From assembly GCF_036711975.1 (NCBI RefSeq), contig NC_091966.1, positions 13,833,501 to 13,897,500 of the forward strand: 64,000 bases of DNA, read 5' to 3'. The DNA comes from Onthophagus taurus (taxonomy: Eukaryota; Arthropoda; Insecta; Coleoptera; Scarabaeidae). The notes under the pieces are model-generated. The model was not told the origin of the DNA. It did no database searches and saw nothing but the letters and a program-made list of their open reading frames with translations. Shown one piece after another: positions 47,992-60,925 of this stretch; the first letter of the stretch is position 1; each line of letters begins with the position of its first letter. Both the position numbers and the translations under genes were made by a program.

Positions 47992-49030
47992 TATATATAT
48001 ATATTCAACAAAACTAACATTACATTTTATACTTTACATATCCAAAAACCTGTGGGTGGAAAACCTATCACGATGTGATATAGATAAAATTTTAAAAGAG
48101 TTTCACGTCACTCCGTTTGGACATCATGGTAAAAACCCTTACCTATAACTGAATCAAATCTTACCATCGTTAGCATAAGATGACATAAAGCAACATATCA
48201 AGTCAGGTGAGTTTTTCCAGAAAACAAAGTATCCAGGCGAACTCAAATTCCAATGGGAATCACACCACCTCTTCTTATCCTTTCCTTAGCTGATAACTGT
48301 TATAGGTATTTGTTAATTTTAAGTCTATCTTTATTAAAAGAACCGATTTGTTTAATTTTTCTTTTATGTTTTGTAATTCATATTCAGTTTTCTTGTATTG
48401 TGTTCCCTCTCTAGACGAGTTTCTTTTTTGTGTACAAGTTCAAGAATTTTCGGGTTTTGTTAAAAAGAAAAAGATGAACATTGTATTGTAAAACTGAGCC
48501 GTGTTAAACTTCGTTCGTAATGTTCTTCTCTAGTATTATTTCTCAAATGTTATTAATTAACTCCAAATAGTAAAATAAAGTTCAGTTTAATTCAAGTGAG
48601 TGTTTATCATTCAGTTCGATAAGTTCTTCATTCTCAAGTAAGTTTATTTCGGTATAAAACAGTATTTGCTAACCGTGTAAGACGATTCATCCATATTTTC
48701 AGTTTCCATAGAAAATCAGGAAGTACAAAACATTTGTAACGTATATCTTTTGCTAATACGGCATCCGTAAATTTGTTACGACAGATCAGGCTACAAATTT
48801 CTTAAGCCAGATGTACTAGGAATACAAAAACTAGAAACGTCAGCCTTATTACAAAGCAATAGAAGTGTGGTGCAATGCCATAGAATATTAATTGAATATC
48901 TAAGATATTATATTAACAAAGACGCCACAAACTGGGATACATTCATGTCTTACGCTACTTTTATGTTCAACAACACCTCCGATCTTGAACTAATATAAAA
49001 TTTCGAAAAAACGAACCCAAGTCACAGTTA
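47992..49030 (+). pseudogene. Ty3/gypsy remnant, pol part 2 (integrase)
   Basis: ILKEFHVTPFGHHG (about 48,090) and HIKSGEFFQKTKYPGEL (about 48,196) correspond to the H2C2 zinc-binding domain of gypsy integrase. The two Cys positions of the second half read Gly and Phe, so the finger is broken. Core pieces follow at about 48,770-48,990: FVTTDQATNF, then in other frames HRILIEYLRYYINKDATNWD. About 450 bp between them (48,330-48,770) has no integrase match and may be an insertion or LTR piece. Confidence 0.75.
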
Positions 49031-50030
49031 CAACACACACAAAATAGCGAGAGAAACCTTAATCCGCAATAAAGAGCGAGTTACCTGGAAAAATTTTAAA
49101 AAAATTCTAATCAAGTTGATTCTGAGCCAAATTGTTGTACTGAGACAAATTTTAATTGTGAAGTTTTAATCGTAACAACAATCGCCACCATTTTCAAAAT
49201 TAAGAAGGAGGTTTATTTATTTATTATTTAAGCCCTATTTTACAGCCTATTATTTTTCAATATGTTCCTACTTCCAAGTGTTTTTTTTCCATTTTGTTTG
49301 GCTAAGAGAAGTCACACCATTTTTTTACCACTAGTTAAAGAACTAGCACTCGTCGATCAAAAAGATAGTTGATAAATAACTGACGAGAAGGTAGAAACGT
49401 GGTAAATATCAGTAATTCAATGTTCAATCTAGTTTTCAAACAAGTTAATAAATTAAATGCTGGTTAGAGTCTACATCTAACCTTCTCCTCATAATAATAA
49501 TGTTCAAATTTCTAAGAGAGAATTTTAAATTTTAATGCAACTACTTACTTGTTAGTGGGTAAATGTCCTTTTAATGATCAAGTTTTTTGTTGTGGTAATT
49601 TGAAAGGGATTTTAGGGTAAAATATATTTTGAAAATCGAAAAAGTACCTGTTGCTACCGGATATTAATAATGATATATTTTATTTTAGGTGAATGTAGTT
49701 TTAAAACCCCAACCTTTTTTTTTTCATGTTCACGTAAATATAGCTATTTGGAGGATGAGAAAAAATATTGATGTGATATTCTTGACAAAAATAAATTCTT
49801 ACTTCATTATAAGTTTTTAAAAAGAAATAAAGTCAGAAGCAAAAAAGAAAATGATTCCTCTTTTTCAACTTTGAAACTTATTTTTTGTAATCTTTCACAA
49901 AATGTGTTTAATTCAGAAAAGTACAATAACCTCGGACTTCCATTTTAATAAAAATTGGAGAAAATGTGAAAGTCACTAAAAGTTCAAATACATGCCCACG
50001 TCTCGTCACAGTCACTCTCCACGAGTTGTA
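49031..50030. other. No gene seen
   Basis: AT-rich sequence. No frame with recognisable domains, no inverted ends and no tandem repeats were found. Confidence 0.4.
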
Positions 50031-51060
50031 AAAACCGTGATCGGATAGCGGAACATTTGATTATCAAGCAAAAAGCGTGTCCGTATTTACTTGAAATTCG
50101 TCGTGGGGTTTTTATTCAATCGGTCTTTCGGGAAGCGCTTACCACAAAGCTCGTGTCTCCAGGCGCTATTGATTAAACGCTGTAAACCTTTTTGTTCGAT
50201 TCTTTGTTTGGAAACGCAGCCACCGTCAAAGCCGTACCAATTAATATTTCGACACAATAGGGTCACATCGTGCTCCAACGGATTTTCCTTTGAAGAGTAA
50301 AGAAATTGGAGACAACTAAAAGTGTTACTTATAGTAGGAGAAAGTTTCGAAAAATGAGTATTATTTTTATTTGAGAAGATTGTAATGAAAAATTTAAATT
50401 AATCCTCGGTTGAGTAAGTGGCTTTATTATTCGATCTTAAATATACCATCGACCGTTAACACAGGAAAATATATTGCCTTAAGTTAATTAGTAAACCGAC
50501 GTTCGGATTAACGATAACGCGCCTTCGAAAAAAAAACGCTCTCACCGTTTAAATTTATCGTCGAAATCGTAATGATCACTATCAAGACACGTGTTTGATC
50601 GAAGTCTTATTTTATTTTAACATTATTTAAAGTTCCGTATATAATATTTTTCGTTAACTTTAAACTTTTTTTTTCAACTTAGGTAATCAAAATTATTATT
50701 CATCAGGTTTATTATTCAAAGAATCCCAACTTCAAATTTTATACAATAGGTTGTTTTGCCATTCGGGGCTCCTACTAAAAGTGTGACGTCCTTTTCCATT
50801 AATTTATTAGGGCCGCTCCAAGTGAAACGGCCCTTTTTAGCCGCCCGCGTTTGTACCGGTCAAAATTTGAATTGTTCGTATATTTCTCGTCCCGAGCACG
50901 GTCACTGTCTTCGTTATGAATTTATTCATGGGCCCGGGCGCAGTAGGTCCGATGTAAATATTAAATCATCGTAATTTAAAAGGTCGCTATAACGTTGTTT
51001 GGCTGCGCACGGTGGATACCGACACCGGTTCCCTATTGTGTTGCTATCGTTTATTATGGT
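50030..51060. other. Non-coding islands of higher GC content
   Basis: Two stretches (50,030-50,290 and 50,750-51,060) are markedly richer in GC and CpG than the flanks. The second has GGGCCGCTCCAAGTGAAACG and CATGGGCCCGGGCGC. Open frames in them are short, without domain signature or good splice context. A third, smaller patch with AACGATAACGCGCC lies at about 50,500. These look like constrained or regulatory DNA rather than transposon, but only on composition. Confidence 0.35.
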
Positions 51061-51330
51061 GTCTGCAAAGATAAATTATAAACCTTGTCTAAATACATCG
51101 TTACGTAACTATAACGGATTAGTTAATGTATTCTTGCATACTTTTCTATTTGTTATCTATATTTTATTTGTTTTTTGAAAATTATACATCATAAATAGTG
51201 CACTAATAAAACTGTCAATTGCCCCAGGAAGTTGATATTTGCTCCTCTACATCGATGATCCAATTAAGTATTGTCCCAATTCTTTTTAGAACGAGCAATC
51301 ATAGACTACATATTTCAACATTTCATTTAA

Positions 51331-52947
51331 CCCTTTGTGTCCCAAGAAGTCAAAAATGTTGAAACTTTGTGACAGAATGAGATAGAATTAAAACGCTATC
51401 AAAATACACTCAGTAAAGGCCTTTGGAATCAATTTTAGCAAAATATGCAATCCCCTATTTTCGCATAATCTAAGTGTCAAAAAAGAAGCTTTATTGAAAT
51501 TTAGAAATGAAACTTATTTTAAATTGAAGCTTAAAGCTTTCTGTTTAAATCGATGTATAATAATCGTTGAGTTGAATTAGAAAAATATTGAGAATAAGAG
51601 TATTGAGTTAAAACTAACATTTTCGTATAACCTAAAAGTGTCAAAAAAGATGCTAATTTAAAAATTCCTGGAAGCCGTATTTATTAAAATTAAGGAATAA
51701 AACTTATTTTAAATTAAAGCTCAAAGCTTTCTCTTTAAAATGCTGTACAATAATTGCTGGGTTGGATTGAAGAAATATTTAAAAAGAAGAGTTGAAATAA
51801 AGCTTACATTTTCGTATAACCTAAAAGTGTCAAAAAAGATGCTAATTTAAAAATTCCTGGAAGCCGTATTTATTGAAATTAAGGAATGAGACTTATTCTA
51901 AATTAAAGCTCAAAGCTTTCTCTTTAAAGTGATGTATACTAATTGTTGGATTGGATTGGAAAAATATAAAAAAAAAAAGAGTTGAAATAAAGCTTACATT
52001 TTCGTATAACCTAAAAATGTCAAAAAAGATGCTAATTTAAAAATTCCTGGAAGCCGTATTTATTGAAATTAAGGTATAAAACTTATTTTAAATTAAAGCT
52101 CAAAGCTTTCTCTTTAAAATGATGTATAATAATTGGTGATTTGGATTGGAAAAATATAGAGAAAAAAAATTTTGAAACAAAACTTACATTTTCGTATAAC
52201 CTAAAAGTGTCAAAAAAAATGCTAATTTAAAAATTCCTGGAAGCCGTATTTATTGAAATTAAGGAATAAAACTTATTTTAAATTAAAGCTCAAAGCTTTC
52301 TCTTTAAAATGATGTATAATAATTGATGGGTTGGATTGGAAAAATATTAAGAAAAAAAAAATGCTGAAACAACACTTACATTTAAAAAAGTCAAAAAAGA
52401 TGCTAATTTAAAAATACCTGGAAGCCGTATTTATTGAAATTAAGGAATGAGACTTATTCTAAATTAAAGCTCAAAGCTTTCTCTTTAAAATGATGTATAA
52501 TAATTGATGGCTTGAATTGGAAAAATATTAAGAAAAAAAAAAGCTGAAGCGACACTTACATTTAAAAAAGTCAAAAAAGATGCTAATTTAAAAATTCCCG
52601 GAAGCCGTGTTTATTGAAATTAAGGAATAAGACTTATTTTAAATTAAAGCTCAATGCTTTCTTTTTAAAATGATAATAATCACACCTAATAACCATTTAT
52701 CAAAGAGATTTTTGAACAACAAAATTCAACAACACCACTTTTCACTAAACTTCTAACCTCACATCTGGATGAATAAGTTTAAATATACCTAAAAACCCTA
52801 CAGTGCGGATTGCATCGTTTTTTATACAAATTCTTTCTTGTATAGTAGAAAGTACCGACAGCTCTAAATGCGCCGAATAGATGACTACAGTTTAAAATGA
52901 ATGTTTAAAACTACCGGTACTTTAAAGTACCGTCGGGACACAAAGGG
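51331..52947. mobile_element. PiggyBac-type non-autonomous element with internal satellite
   Basis: TTAA at 51,327-51,330 and 52,948-52,951 flanks the inverted termini CCCTTTGTGTCCC and GGGACACAAAGGG. TTAA and CCCTTTG ends are the signature of the piggyBac superfamily. No transposase remains; nearly all the interior is a tandem repeat. Confidence 0.88.
51475..52672. repeat. 180-190 bp tandem repeat, about 6-7 units
   Basis: The core CCTGGAAGCCGTATTTATT begins at 51,667, 51,856, 52,046, 52,236, 52,417 and 52,597 (last two with one or two changes), giving periods of 189, 190, 190, 181 and 180. A more diverged first unit lies at about 51,475. Other landmarks in each unit are GCTCAAAGCTTTCTCTTTA and ACATTTTCGTATAACC; the latter is lost in the two 180-bp units. 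The array lies wholly inside the TTAA element. Confidence 0.9.
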
Positions 52948-53039
52948 TTAAACTTAATGAGATGACAGCTTGTTTGCCTAAGTACAACATACCTAAGCTG
53001 TACCCAAGAAAGCAAAATTAAATATAGCTTTTAGGTTCT

Positions 53040-53350
53040 CATAAGCTGCCATATTAATAAACTGTGATGAAGAATATTATTGCTTGGTCTGCTTAGAAAG
53101 ACTAGTCCCATTCGTCGTGTCTTTCCTACAACTGCAAATATAGGCGCAATGACCACTTTATAAAGCCTTGCCTTGGCCTTCCGGCATACTTCATCATTAC
53201 CAATCACACACAGACTGAGAGCATAGTAAGCTTTGTTGGTAGCCTTGTTTCTGATCTCTTTAGTAAGCTTGAACGTCTGGTGGATCGTCGTGCTCAGATA
53301 TTGACAGCTACTGACCTGGTTGGGAAGTTGTATAGTTCTCTACCATTTCC
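53040..53350 (-). mobile_element. RTE-like non-LTR fragment
   Basis: The minus strand reads YLSTTIHQTFKLTKEIRN, then KATNKAYYALSLCVIGNDE and KARLYKVVIAPIFAVVG. That corresponds to the C-terminal region after the reverse transcriptase palm in RTE/BovB-like elements, where YLG and a KxxLYKxxI pattern recur. Only this piece is present. Confidence 0.65.
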
Positions 53351-54789
53351 TGTACTTGAATATTTTATATTGTGAATGTGTCTCCGGGTTGTTCTTTTGA
53401 CCGATGCTGTATACATACTTTTAGAAGTATCCGTATCCCACGAGAAATTGCGTTATGCAATTTCGTTAATATCAGCTACAAATATTTGAGATCACTATAG
53501 TGGCTTAGGATGGGTGGTTACTTTTCCAGCTTTAGAACTGGCTTATCTGAGCTGTTCACAAAACGAAATTTTTCTATTCAACGTCATGCATATATATTTA
53601 TTAGCTCTTCTTGAAGGATCTCCTTCCGGTAAGGAGAATTGTGATTTATGCGTGACGCCTAGATCTTCCATGTTGAGCCATACTGCATGTCAGACAACTT
53701 GTCCGGATACATCCGTAAGGAGACATCTGTACTTTAGACAGATTCAATATTATACACTGAAAGACAATGTAACGGCATCAATTGTCGGTGTCGAGACATG
53801 AGGTTCACTCCGACAAGTGTAGACCAGTTGTGAAAACACTAAAATCGGTGATTCACCAGAACGTTGCTGTTTTTGAGACTTTGGCTTATATTTTTTAGAC
53901 ATAGAGTATTCGCGAGTTCTTTTTATAGCCATAGGTAATCTTCTTTCGGTTCGTATTTGTAAAGATGTGTATGTTGGAAGTTTGAAATCCAGATGGCATT
54001 TATTTTAAGGTTGTCCACTAGTTTATATTTATACTTCTCACTATGATGATACTATGATGTCGACCCTTTTCCCGATAGTATTAGGAAAGAGATCTTCTGC
54101 TACTCTGCTTCGGTGCATGTTTGTTGATATCATTGCATTGAGGCGTTGTATGTCGGATCTTTCGCAATATCACATATGCTTGCCTTCGTTGATAATAACT
54201 TTTCACAACTGCAGAGTGTTCTTCGTCATTACTCTAACTTTCATGTCGATTACTAACACAGAAAATATTTTATTAATTGCCGACTTAACCTTTAGTGCCA
54301 TAGCCATGGAATCAGACATGGAAATTCACAGTTCGCATAGGTTCCACTGCAGTAACTGTGAGATTCTACCTGTTTTCCATTCTTGATGTCTTACCCGTCA
54401 GTCAGACATTGTATAACAAACAAATCTATTAACCAATCCTCCACTGTTTAACTAAATCCCCGGATAACGGATATAATTTAAATAAATAGAAAAAAGTTTC
54501 TGTGTGTGAATACTCACACACAGGAAATACTTGTGGCAAACACTTTTAATGTAATGAGGAACATGGACACTTCATCTCATTAACCATTCGATGAGTTCAC
54601 TCACTCACTCTTGAAGTCAACATACTCGATAGCTGTAAAGACGATTAATGTTACCAAATGTATTTTCCTCCTGTTTCGGAACCCATACATTTTGTTTCTC
54701 CTTTGCAAGAAATCATGCACATTGCAAATATAACATCAAAATTATAACACGGAGCTATAGTAATGCGGTTTCATTCCTTGGCCATATTC
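53351..54789. other. No gene supported; unassigned open frames
   Basis: Several plus-strand frames of 95-110 codons occur (53,514-53,801 and 54,054-54,386), but I see no domain, signal or splice pattern supporting them. Composition resembles the neighbouring retroelement pieces. Probably further decayed mobile DNA. Confidence 0.35.
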
Positions 54790-55710
54790 CTTGTCATTGA
54801 CCCAATTGATTGATTGTTCGACCAGAACAACCGCATTGTCCGCTACACTCTTAGGTCTTATTATATCATTTAATACGTCTTTAGGTCTCTCTTCGGGTGT
54901 TGTTGATTGTGCCTTTTCTGACCACGATGTCGTCTTCTACGAGCTTGCTGTGCGTGCGACTCGTGTCGTGCCAACTGTCCGTTACCTTCGTAGCATTGCT
55001 AATATTAATTTAAAGAGATTTACTAGTGACTTGAATCTTATTCCTTCTGATTCCAAATTGAGAATAAATTCTGTTAATGAAAAGGTGAATTATTTTAATA
55101 GTAGATCCGATCTCTGTTTGACCAACATGCACCCATAAAAAAGTACTTTCTCTAAAATTAATTCTCCTTGGTTAACTGAAAATTTAAAATTAATGATGAG
55201 ATTTCGAGACGCTGCTAACTAAGAAAAGATTCAAACAAACTGGTAGTAGCGGTACCCGCACGGTAACAGCCAAAAAACGAGCACACTTTGAATTTGTAAC
55301 TAATAATGTTAACAATAAAAACGTTTGACGTCGTCTCTAGTCCTTAAACGTGAAACGGAGGAAGCACATGGACTTGCCTTGCTGCCTGAAGCAGGTTGCT
55401 GAGCTTAACAACTTTTTCGTTTCGGCGAACAGATTTCGTAATGTTGGGTATCGTGGGGACACGTATGATTGTTCTCCTTTTCCAGAGAGAAACTATGAAT
55501 TTATATTAATAATAATATAATTTAATACTTAATTTAATATTGATATTGCAATACGCGATTTGCGTATTGCAATACCAATACTGTGATATTGGTTGCATAC
55601 TTGCACCGATGACATCGGGTACGATAATTAATTAACACACTGTATGTATTGTAAACTGCTATAATATCTTTTTGTAGCTTTGCATAATAAACGATTATTT
55701 ATTTATTTAT
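54790..55710 (+). mobile_element. Non-LTR retrotransposon: endonuclease end plus 3' tail
   Basis: The plus strand reads VVDCAFSDHDVVFYELAVRA (about 54,902), then YLRSIANINLKRFTSDLN, and in another frame SKINSPWLTENLKLMMRFRD (about 55,152). This is the SDH motif and downstream linker of the apurinic-type endonuclease of jockey-like elements. The reverse transcriptase is missing. The sequence ends in AATAAACG and repeated TTTA (about 55,687-55,713), a typical 3' tail, so the copy has an internal deletion. Confidence 0.7.
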
Positions 55711-55713
55711 TAA

Positions 55714-58300
55714 GGAAAATATCTGACTACAAAGTCGTGTAATTTCTTAAAGGTAAGTTTCAGTTAATTGAACTTTTCAAAGACCATATAAAAATGCGAT
55801 ACTTAAAGAATTCTTTAATATATTCATTAGGATCACCATGAATTCCCACTTTCTGTTACGTAAAGACTGTATAAAAGTTGTAGGAATGTCAACTTTAATA
55901 AATAAAGCAAAGGAAGCGCCCACGCACATAAAAAAATCTGTTCTAGTGTTTTTGTAATATGTATCTTTTGATTTATCTTCAATCTATAACATTTTGACTA
56001 CTTGGATTATCCACTACAATGAAATGAGAAATATATGTGCAAAATCATTATTGCGCATTTGAAGAAGACTAACAATAAGTATGAGAAGAAAAGATTATCT
56101 TATAATAATAAATTATCTTACAATAACGTAATACAATGGAATTATATCAAAACAAATTGTATTTGTTCTAATATAGACTTCTTGTGAAATTATAAGAAAC
56201 CAACTACCTTTGTATTTAAATCGATTTAAATTGTTAATATTCAATATGTAAACAGGAAATATCATATTACTTCTCCAGGAATTACTTCTTACTTCTAAAC
56301 GATATGAGTACTTCAGAAATAACTATAAGCTCTTGTTATTTATTATCAACGAATACGAACCTCAAGGGTACTCGTGTGTTCTCTCATGGGAGAGTTAAGA
56401 GCTTAAAATTAATTTGTCGGCAGTTCTCTCTAAATCGCCCCGAAGCTCTCTTTGCCATTTAAATATTTGTATATTATCTTTTTGTAATATACAAACTCAA
56501 CAGCTTCCGGCTGCGGAGAACGTTAACAAGGATTAGCTCGTGCGGTTTAAATAAAATCTGAACTGGTTCGGGGCATGTTCTAATGGATTTCGAATGCCTT
56601 TCGTCGTCATCTCAAAAATTGTACCGGGGTTAATTAAGCAGAATGACAGCCGTTCTTTTTTCGCGACGTGTAGTTTATTAAATCTGGCAACGAGTTTTTT
56701 TTAACCGCTTCGAGGTTTTGACAGTATCAATCGATCTCTTTTACTTTCAAATTAAAATTTATAATTAAGATAATTTTTTTGTGGGTTTTGAATTAGATGA
56801 TTAAAAAAATCATCTTTAAAACATTTTATTTTAAAAATCTTTAAATCATTTTTTAATACATTAATTTCATCTCAGAACTTTACACCCAGCCTTTAAGTCA
56901 CTAAATTACATCATTTATGTTTTACTAACGAACCGAACAGTATAATTTCGTTTATAATTTTTCTCCATCGAAATTCTTGTTGTTTACGAGTTTGTAAATG
57001 AGATACTTTTGGTGGCTTAATTTGCGAATAAGAACCCGTGTACCCGAAGCTTGTTCTGAACCTTTTCGAAACACCTACCATCTGCCTTTTATTTATGGAC
57101 GTTAAACGATACACTGGTATAATTAACACCCTTAAATCAGGGATGACCAAGAACCTCAGCTACTGAATGATGCCGACAAAAGCAAAACCGCTATATACAT
57201 ATTCGCTCGGTTTAAATGATCCAAAAATATTTTAACAATTAAAATGCGACTAAAAAATAATTAGTAGAGAATATCTTAAAACAAGGAATGTTGCGATTAT
57301 ATTAGTTTTTGTTTGATTAAAATTTAAATTTAAAACCGTTTCCTTTTCAATATCCAAATAGGAAATGAAAGCACGTATTATATTTAATATACGAATAAAT
57401 CATCTACTTATGTGCTCCAATTAACAAAAACTCCCGATGTCAAATCGTGATCACGTGTTTAATTAGTTATAAAAAAACTTCTTAAAACAAGATACCTATA
57501 TCGAAATAAAGTCTATAAAATAAGGTATCGAGAATAAAGACGCGAACGAAACGACTCGACTTTAACGACTTCGGTCACATTTAACGCGATCGTTAACGTC
57601 CGTTAATTTTCTTCGGCTGCCATTTAAATTTATAGAAAATTTCCAAGCAGCGTGCGCAATTACATCAGCTTCATTTACATCGGTTCATTTTAATTTCTTT
57701 TTTTGGTCGATTTTGAGAGTGGACGCAATTTCATTGACGAGCGGCACACCCGTGCTTAAGCATTAAAATAAATCACTTGCGATTATTACAGGGAGGTCAG
57801 TAAACGAACGTCGAATTTCGGTACGGATAAAAAAGTTTGACGTGAAATTTCCGCCGATGAGGTACAACCGGTGGTATTCGTATGTACGAATAAGGTCCGA
57901 GTAACAGGAAGGAGTAAAAAACTGAAGGAGATGCCATAAATCTTTAATCGTTAAATTAAACCGAACCGAAGTGACCACCGTGTTTGAGTTCAGAGCCAAT
58001 TTTTTGAGGAAAGTGGTCGTCGCGATACACCTGGACCAGAGGAAACTCGAAGTAAACGTATCAATTGTTAATAAGTTGTAACTGCGTATCTGTTCTGGTT
58101 TAACCAGATAAATACCATTATATCCAATGATATAATAAAGTAGAATACCACTAAATTACAATTAAATAATAATAGTACAACTTGATTCAACTTGTGTCAG
58201 TAAGTTGTCACGCTTTCGACTAGTTTAACTCCTCCCCAGTTAATATGAACCATTGGGCCTAACTGCACTAAACACCAAAGATATAAACGAAACAACATGC
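55714..58300. other. No gene seen; two GC-richer non-coding islands
   Basis: The island at 56,390-56,720 contains CAGCTTCCGGCTGCGGAGAA and GGTTCGGGGCATG. The one at 57,540-58,030 contains ACGAAACGACTCGAC and TTAACGTCCGTTAATTTTC. Both are CpG-containing and lack a convincing open frame. The rest is AT-rich with nothing recognisable. Confidence 0.35.
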
Positions 58301-59260
58301 AAGATAACTAATGACATAATAACAATCACAAAATCTGTAGCAGAGTTAAAAACATAAAAGAGCCGGAAACTGTACAACTAATGCAAAAACGAAGGATCAC
58401 ACGAAGTGTACAACAGAATACAAAGGTATTAACCGCATTATCAAAAAGAAAATACGTGCGAACCTAAAAGTATGCCAAACAAAACAAATTCTAGAAACAA
58501 TTGACATAGCAAGAATATGAAAATACTAAGATCAAATTTAGCCAAAGGAAAACCAAAGGTAACGAAAATAAAGGATGAAAATGGGAATATAACCAGAGAA
58601 AGAATACGAATTCTAAAAGAAATCCAAACATTCTATGAAAAGCTATACATGTCTGCCTTACCAAAACCGAAAATTGCAGTTAGAAAGGTTTTAAACGTCG
58701 GTTTGGAGGACCTTCCCGAAAGATCCATATCCGAGATTCAACAACTGAACAATAAAGCTCCCGGTGAAGATTCTCTAACTTCGGAAATGCTAAAAATTTG
58801 AGGTAGTACCCTTGAGGAAGACCTAAAACTGCTTTTAAACGAATGCCTGCTGGAAGGGAAGATACCCAAAGCATGCAAGAACACCGAAATCATACTAATA
58901 CACAAGATGGGCGACAACACAAATATTGAAAATTATAGACCTATAAGTTTATTATCCTACCTCTATAAATTGCTGACTATAATTATAGCGAATCGTCTTA
59001 TAGTAAAGCTAGCTTATATCAACCAGTGGTGCAGGCCGGTTTCCGGAAAGGTTTCAGTAGTATCGACCACTTGCAAGCTATTAGAACACTAATAGAAAAA
59101 AACATGGAATATAACGCCCTTTTACACTTGGCATTTATCGCCTATCACAAAGCCTTTGACAGCATGGAGGCCTGGCCACTGCACTCGAGACTTGAGTCGT
59201 TAGGTTTTGATCGCTTGAGGTTTTCTTTTTCTTTTTATAACAAAGTAAAATAAGTATGAT
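58300..59260 (+). mobile_element. RTE-like reverse transcriptase pseudogene
   Basis: The plus strand has NNKAPGEDSLTSEMLKI (about 58,750), LLLNECLLEGKIPKAC, IILIHKMGDN, then NIENYRPISLLSYLYKLL (58,922-58,975). After a frame change come VQAGFRKGFSSIDHLQAIRT and FIAYHKAFDSMEAW. These are the fingers and palm of an RTE-clade reverse transcriptase. A stop at 58,799 and at least one frameshift near 59,025 break it. The YADD part is missing. Confidence 0.85.
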
Positions 59261-60318
59261 TATAAAAATTATTACGATTGTACAAGGAAAGATAATTGAA
59301 CTCCCCAAGCTTATGTAATAGCTGTTTCTAAATATGCGAAGTTATTTGTCTTAATCCGTGAAATTTGTTTTATGGTCATGACTGTATTCTAACTGGAGAT
59401 GCTTCAGGCAGGCGTTTCCAATTGTCAATATAATCATCAAATCCGAAGAACTTCTTTTTTAACTAGACGCTGCAATCGAGACAAATCTGAATCAATAGCT
59501 TGTTCTATAATAGATGGACTTCTTATTGATCTTTACAGATGCTTTCCCAAGTCATGTTTGCTTAAAACAGAACCCATTCTAATCTGGTAGAATGAAAGGC
59601 TCATTAATTCATAGGTACAAGAAAAACTCTCCCCATTGGAATTCACCACATTTGGTGGCAGCAGCGAAGCATTCAGAATGTGATGGGAAAGGTTATGGGA
59701 CGCTTAGAGTAAGAAAATCTTCAAAACAATCATCGATCACATGAGTTTTAAGTTGTTCATAAACTTATCTTCTATATTTATGTTGTGCTCAGTTACAAAA
59801 TTTTTTAATTTACGAAGTGATTGCAAGTTTTCTTTTCAAATGGTGCAGAACATCATTTCACATTTGCATGAATTTCAACATTTATGCAAAACAGATTTAT
59901 TGTTTTTGCTTGTAAGATTAAATTCACGATATTAAGACGACTACAAATGTCGGCCACTGTTAATAGCCACAACTTATCGATCAGGTAGATCAAAATTAGG
60001 TTCCATCAGAAACATTTGTCCACAGATTTTAATTGAAATAATACATTTAATATTTTTAATCGTAAAACCCATCTTACCTCTATATGAAGTAACAGCTGAC
60101 GACACCTCTATACTTTCTAGTCATAGTTGCTCATGTTGCTCATAGCTCGAGCAACATCATCATATTTGTTTCAATCTATGCGATTTTTCTCGACAAACAC
60201 ATCCAAATTCTTAAATATTTCATAGGTAAATAGTAGCCGCATTGATAATATCGTACAAAATACATAACCCTTTTTAATATCATATTGAAGTCGATACGAT
60301 ATATTCACATCCGTCGGT
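59261..60318. other. No gene seen
   Basis: AT-rich sequence. Short frames near 59,399-59,590 and 59,741-59,935 show no domain. No repeat structure was found. Confidence 0.4.
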
Positions 60319-60925
60319 ATACAGGGTGTAAGATGAAAAACGCCCCAAGCTGTAACTCTGTCATTTACATTCCGATTTTCATGAGCGAGGTATCAAATGA
60401 AATGGTTTGATGAATACTATGATTCATGCTACAAATACATTGTTTCCAAGGCCATCTTCAATTTTAAGCGATTATTAGCTTTTGTTTTTCAAATTGCTCC
60501 ATATATTTTTCTTCACCTCATTGAATAGAGATTGTTTTTCTGAATACATTGCTTTGCAATACGTTAACGTTAATTGTAATTTTAGCAGAGAAAAACAATT
60601 AAAACATTTTTCGAACATTGTCTTAGTCACTTCTGTAATACTGTAGGTAGTGTGCCATAGAAAAAAATAACGCGCAAAACTGATAACAGTCATTAAATGA
60701 TATTTCAATGCCTGAAGGAGTTGTAAATGATTACTTTTTTCCATGGCACACAACAGTATAACACAAGTGACTTTGAGAGAATGTTCGGAAACTATTTTAA
60801 TGTTTTTCTCTACTATAATTACAATTAATGTTGATGTTAATGGATTCAGAAAAAAAATCTCTATCCAATAACGGAAAGAAAAACATACTGAACAATTTGA
60901 AAAACAAAAGTTAATAATCGCTTGA
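60319..60925. repeat. Foldback repeat with Tc1/mariner-like left end
   Basis: The left part begins ATACAGGGTGTAAGATG at 60,319. AAGCGATTATTAGCTTTTG at about 60,464 is answered by its inverse CAAAAGTTAATAATCGCTT at about 60,907. The arms of about 200 bp continue to the centre near 60,710 (GTGTGCCAT near 60,650 against ATGGCACAC near 60,743). The arms have diverged and no matching right terminus was found, so the element is incomplete. Confidence 0.6.
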
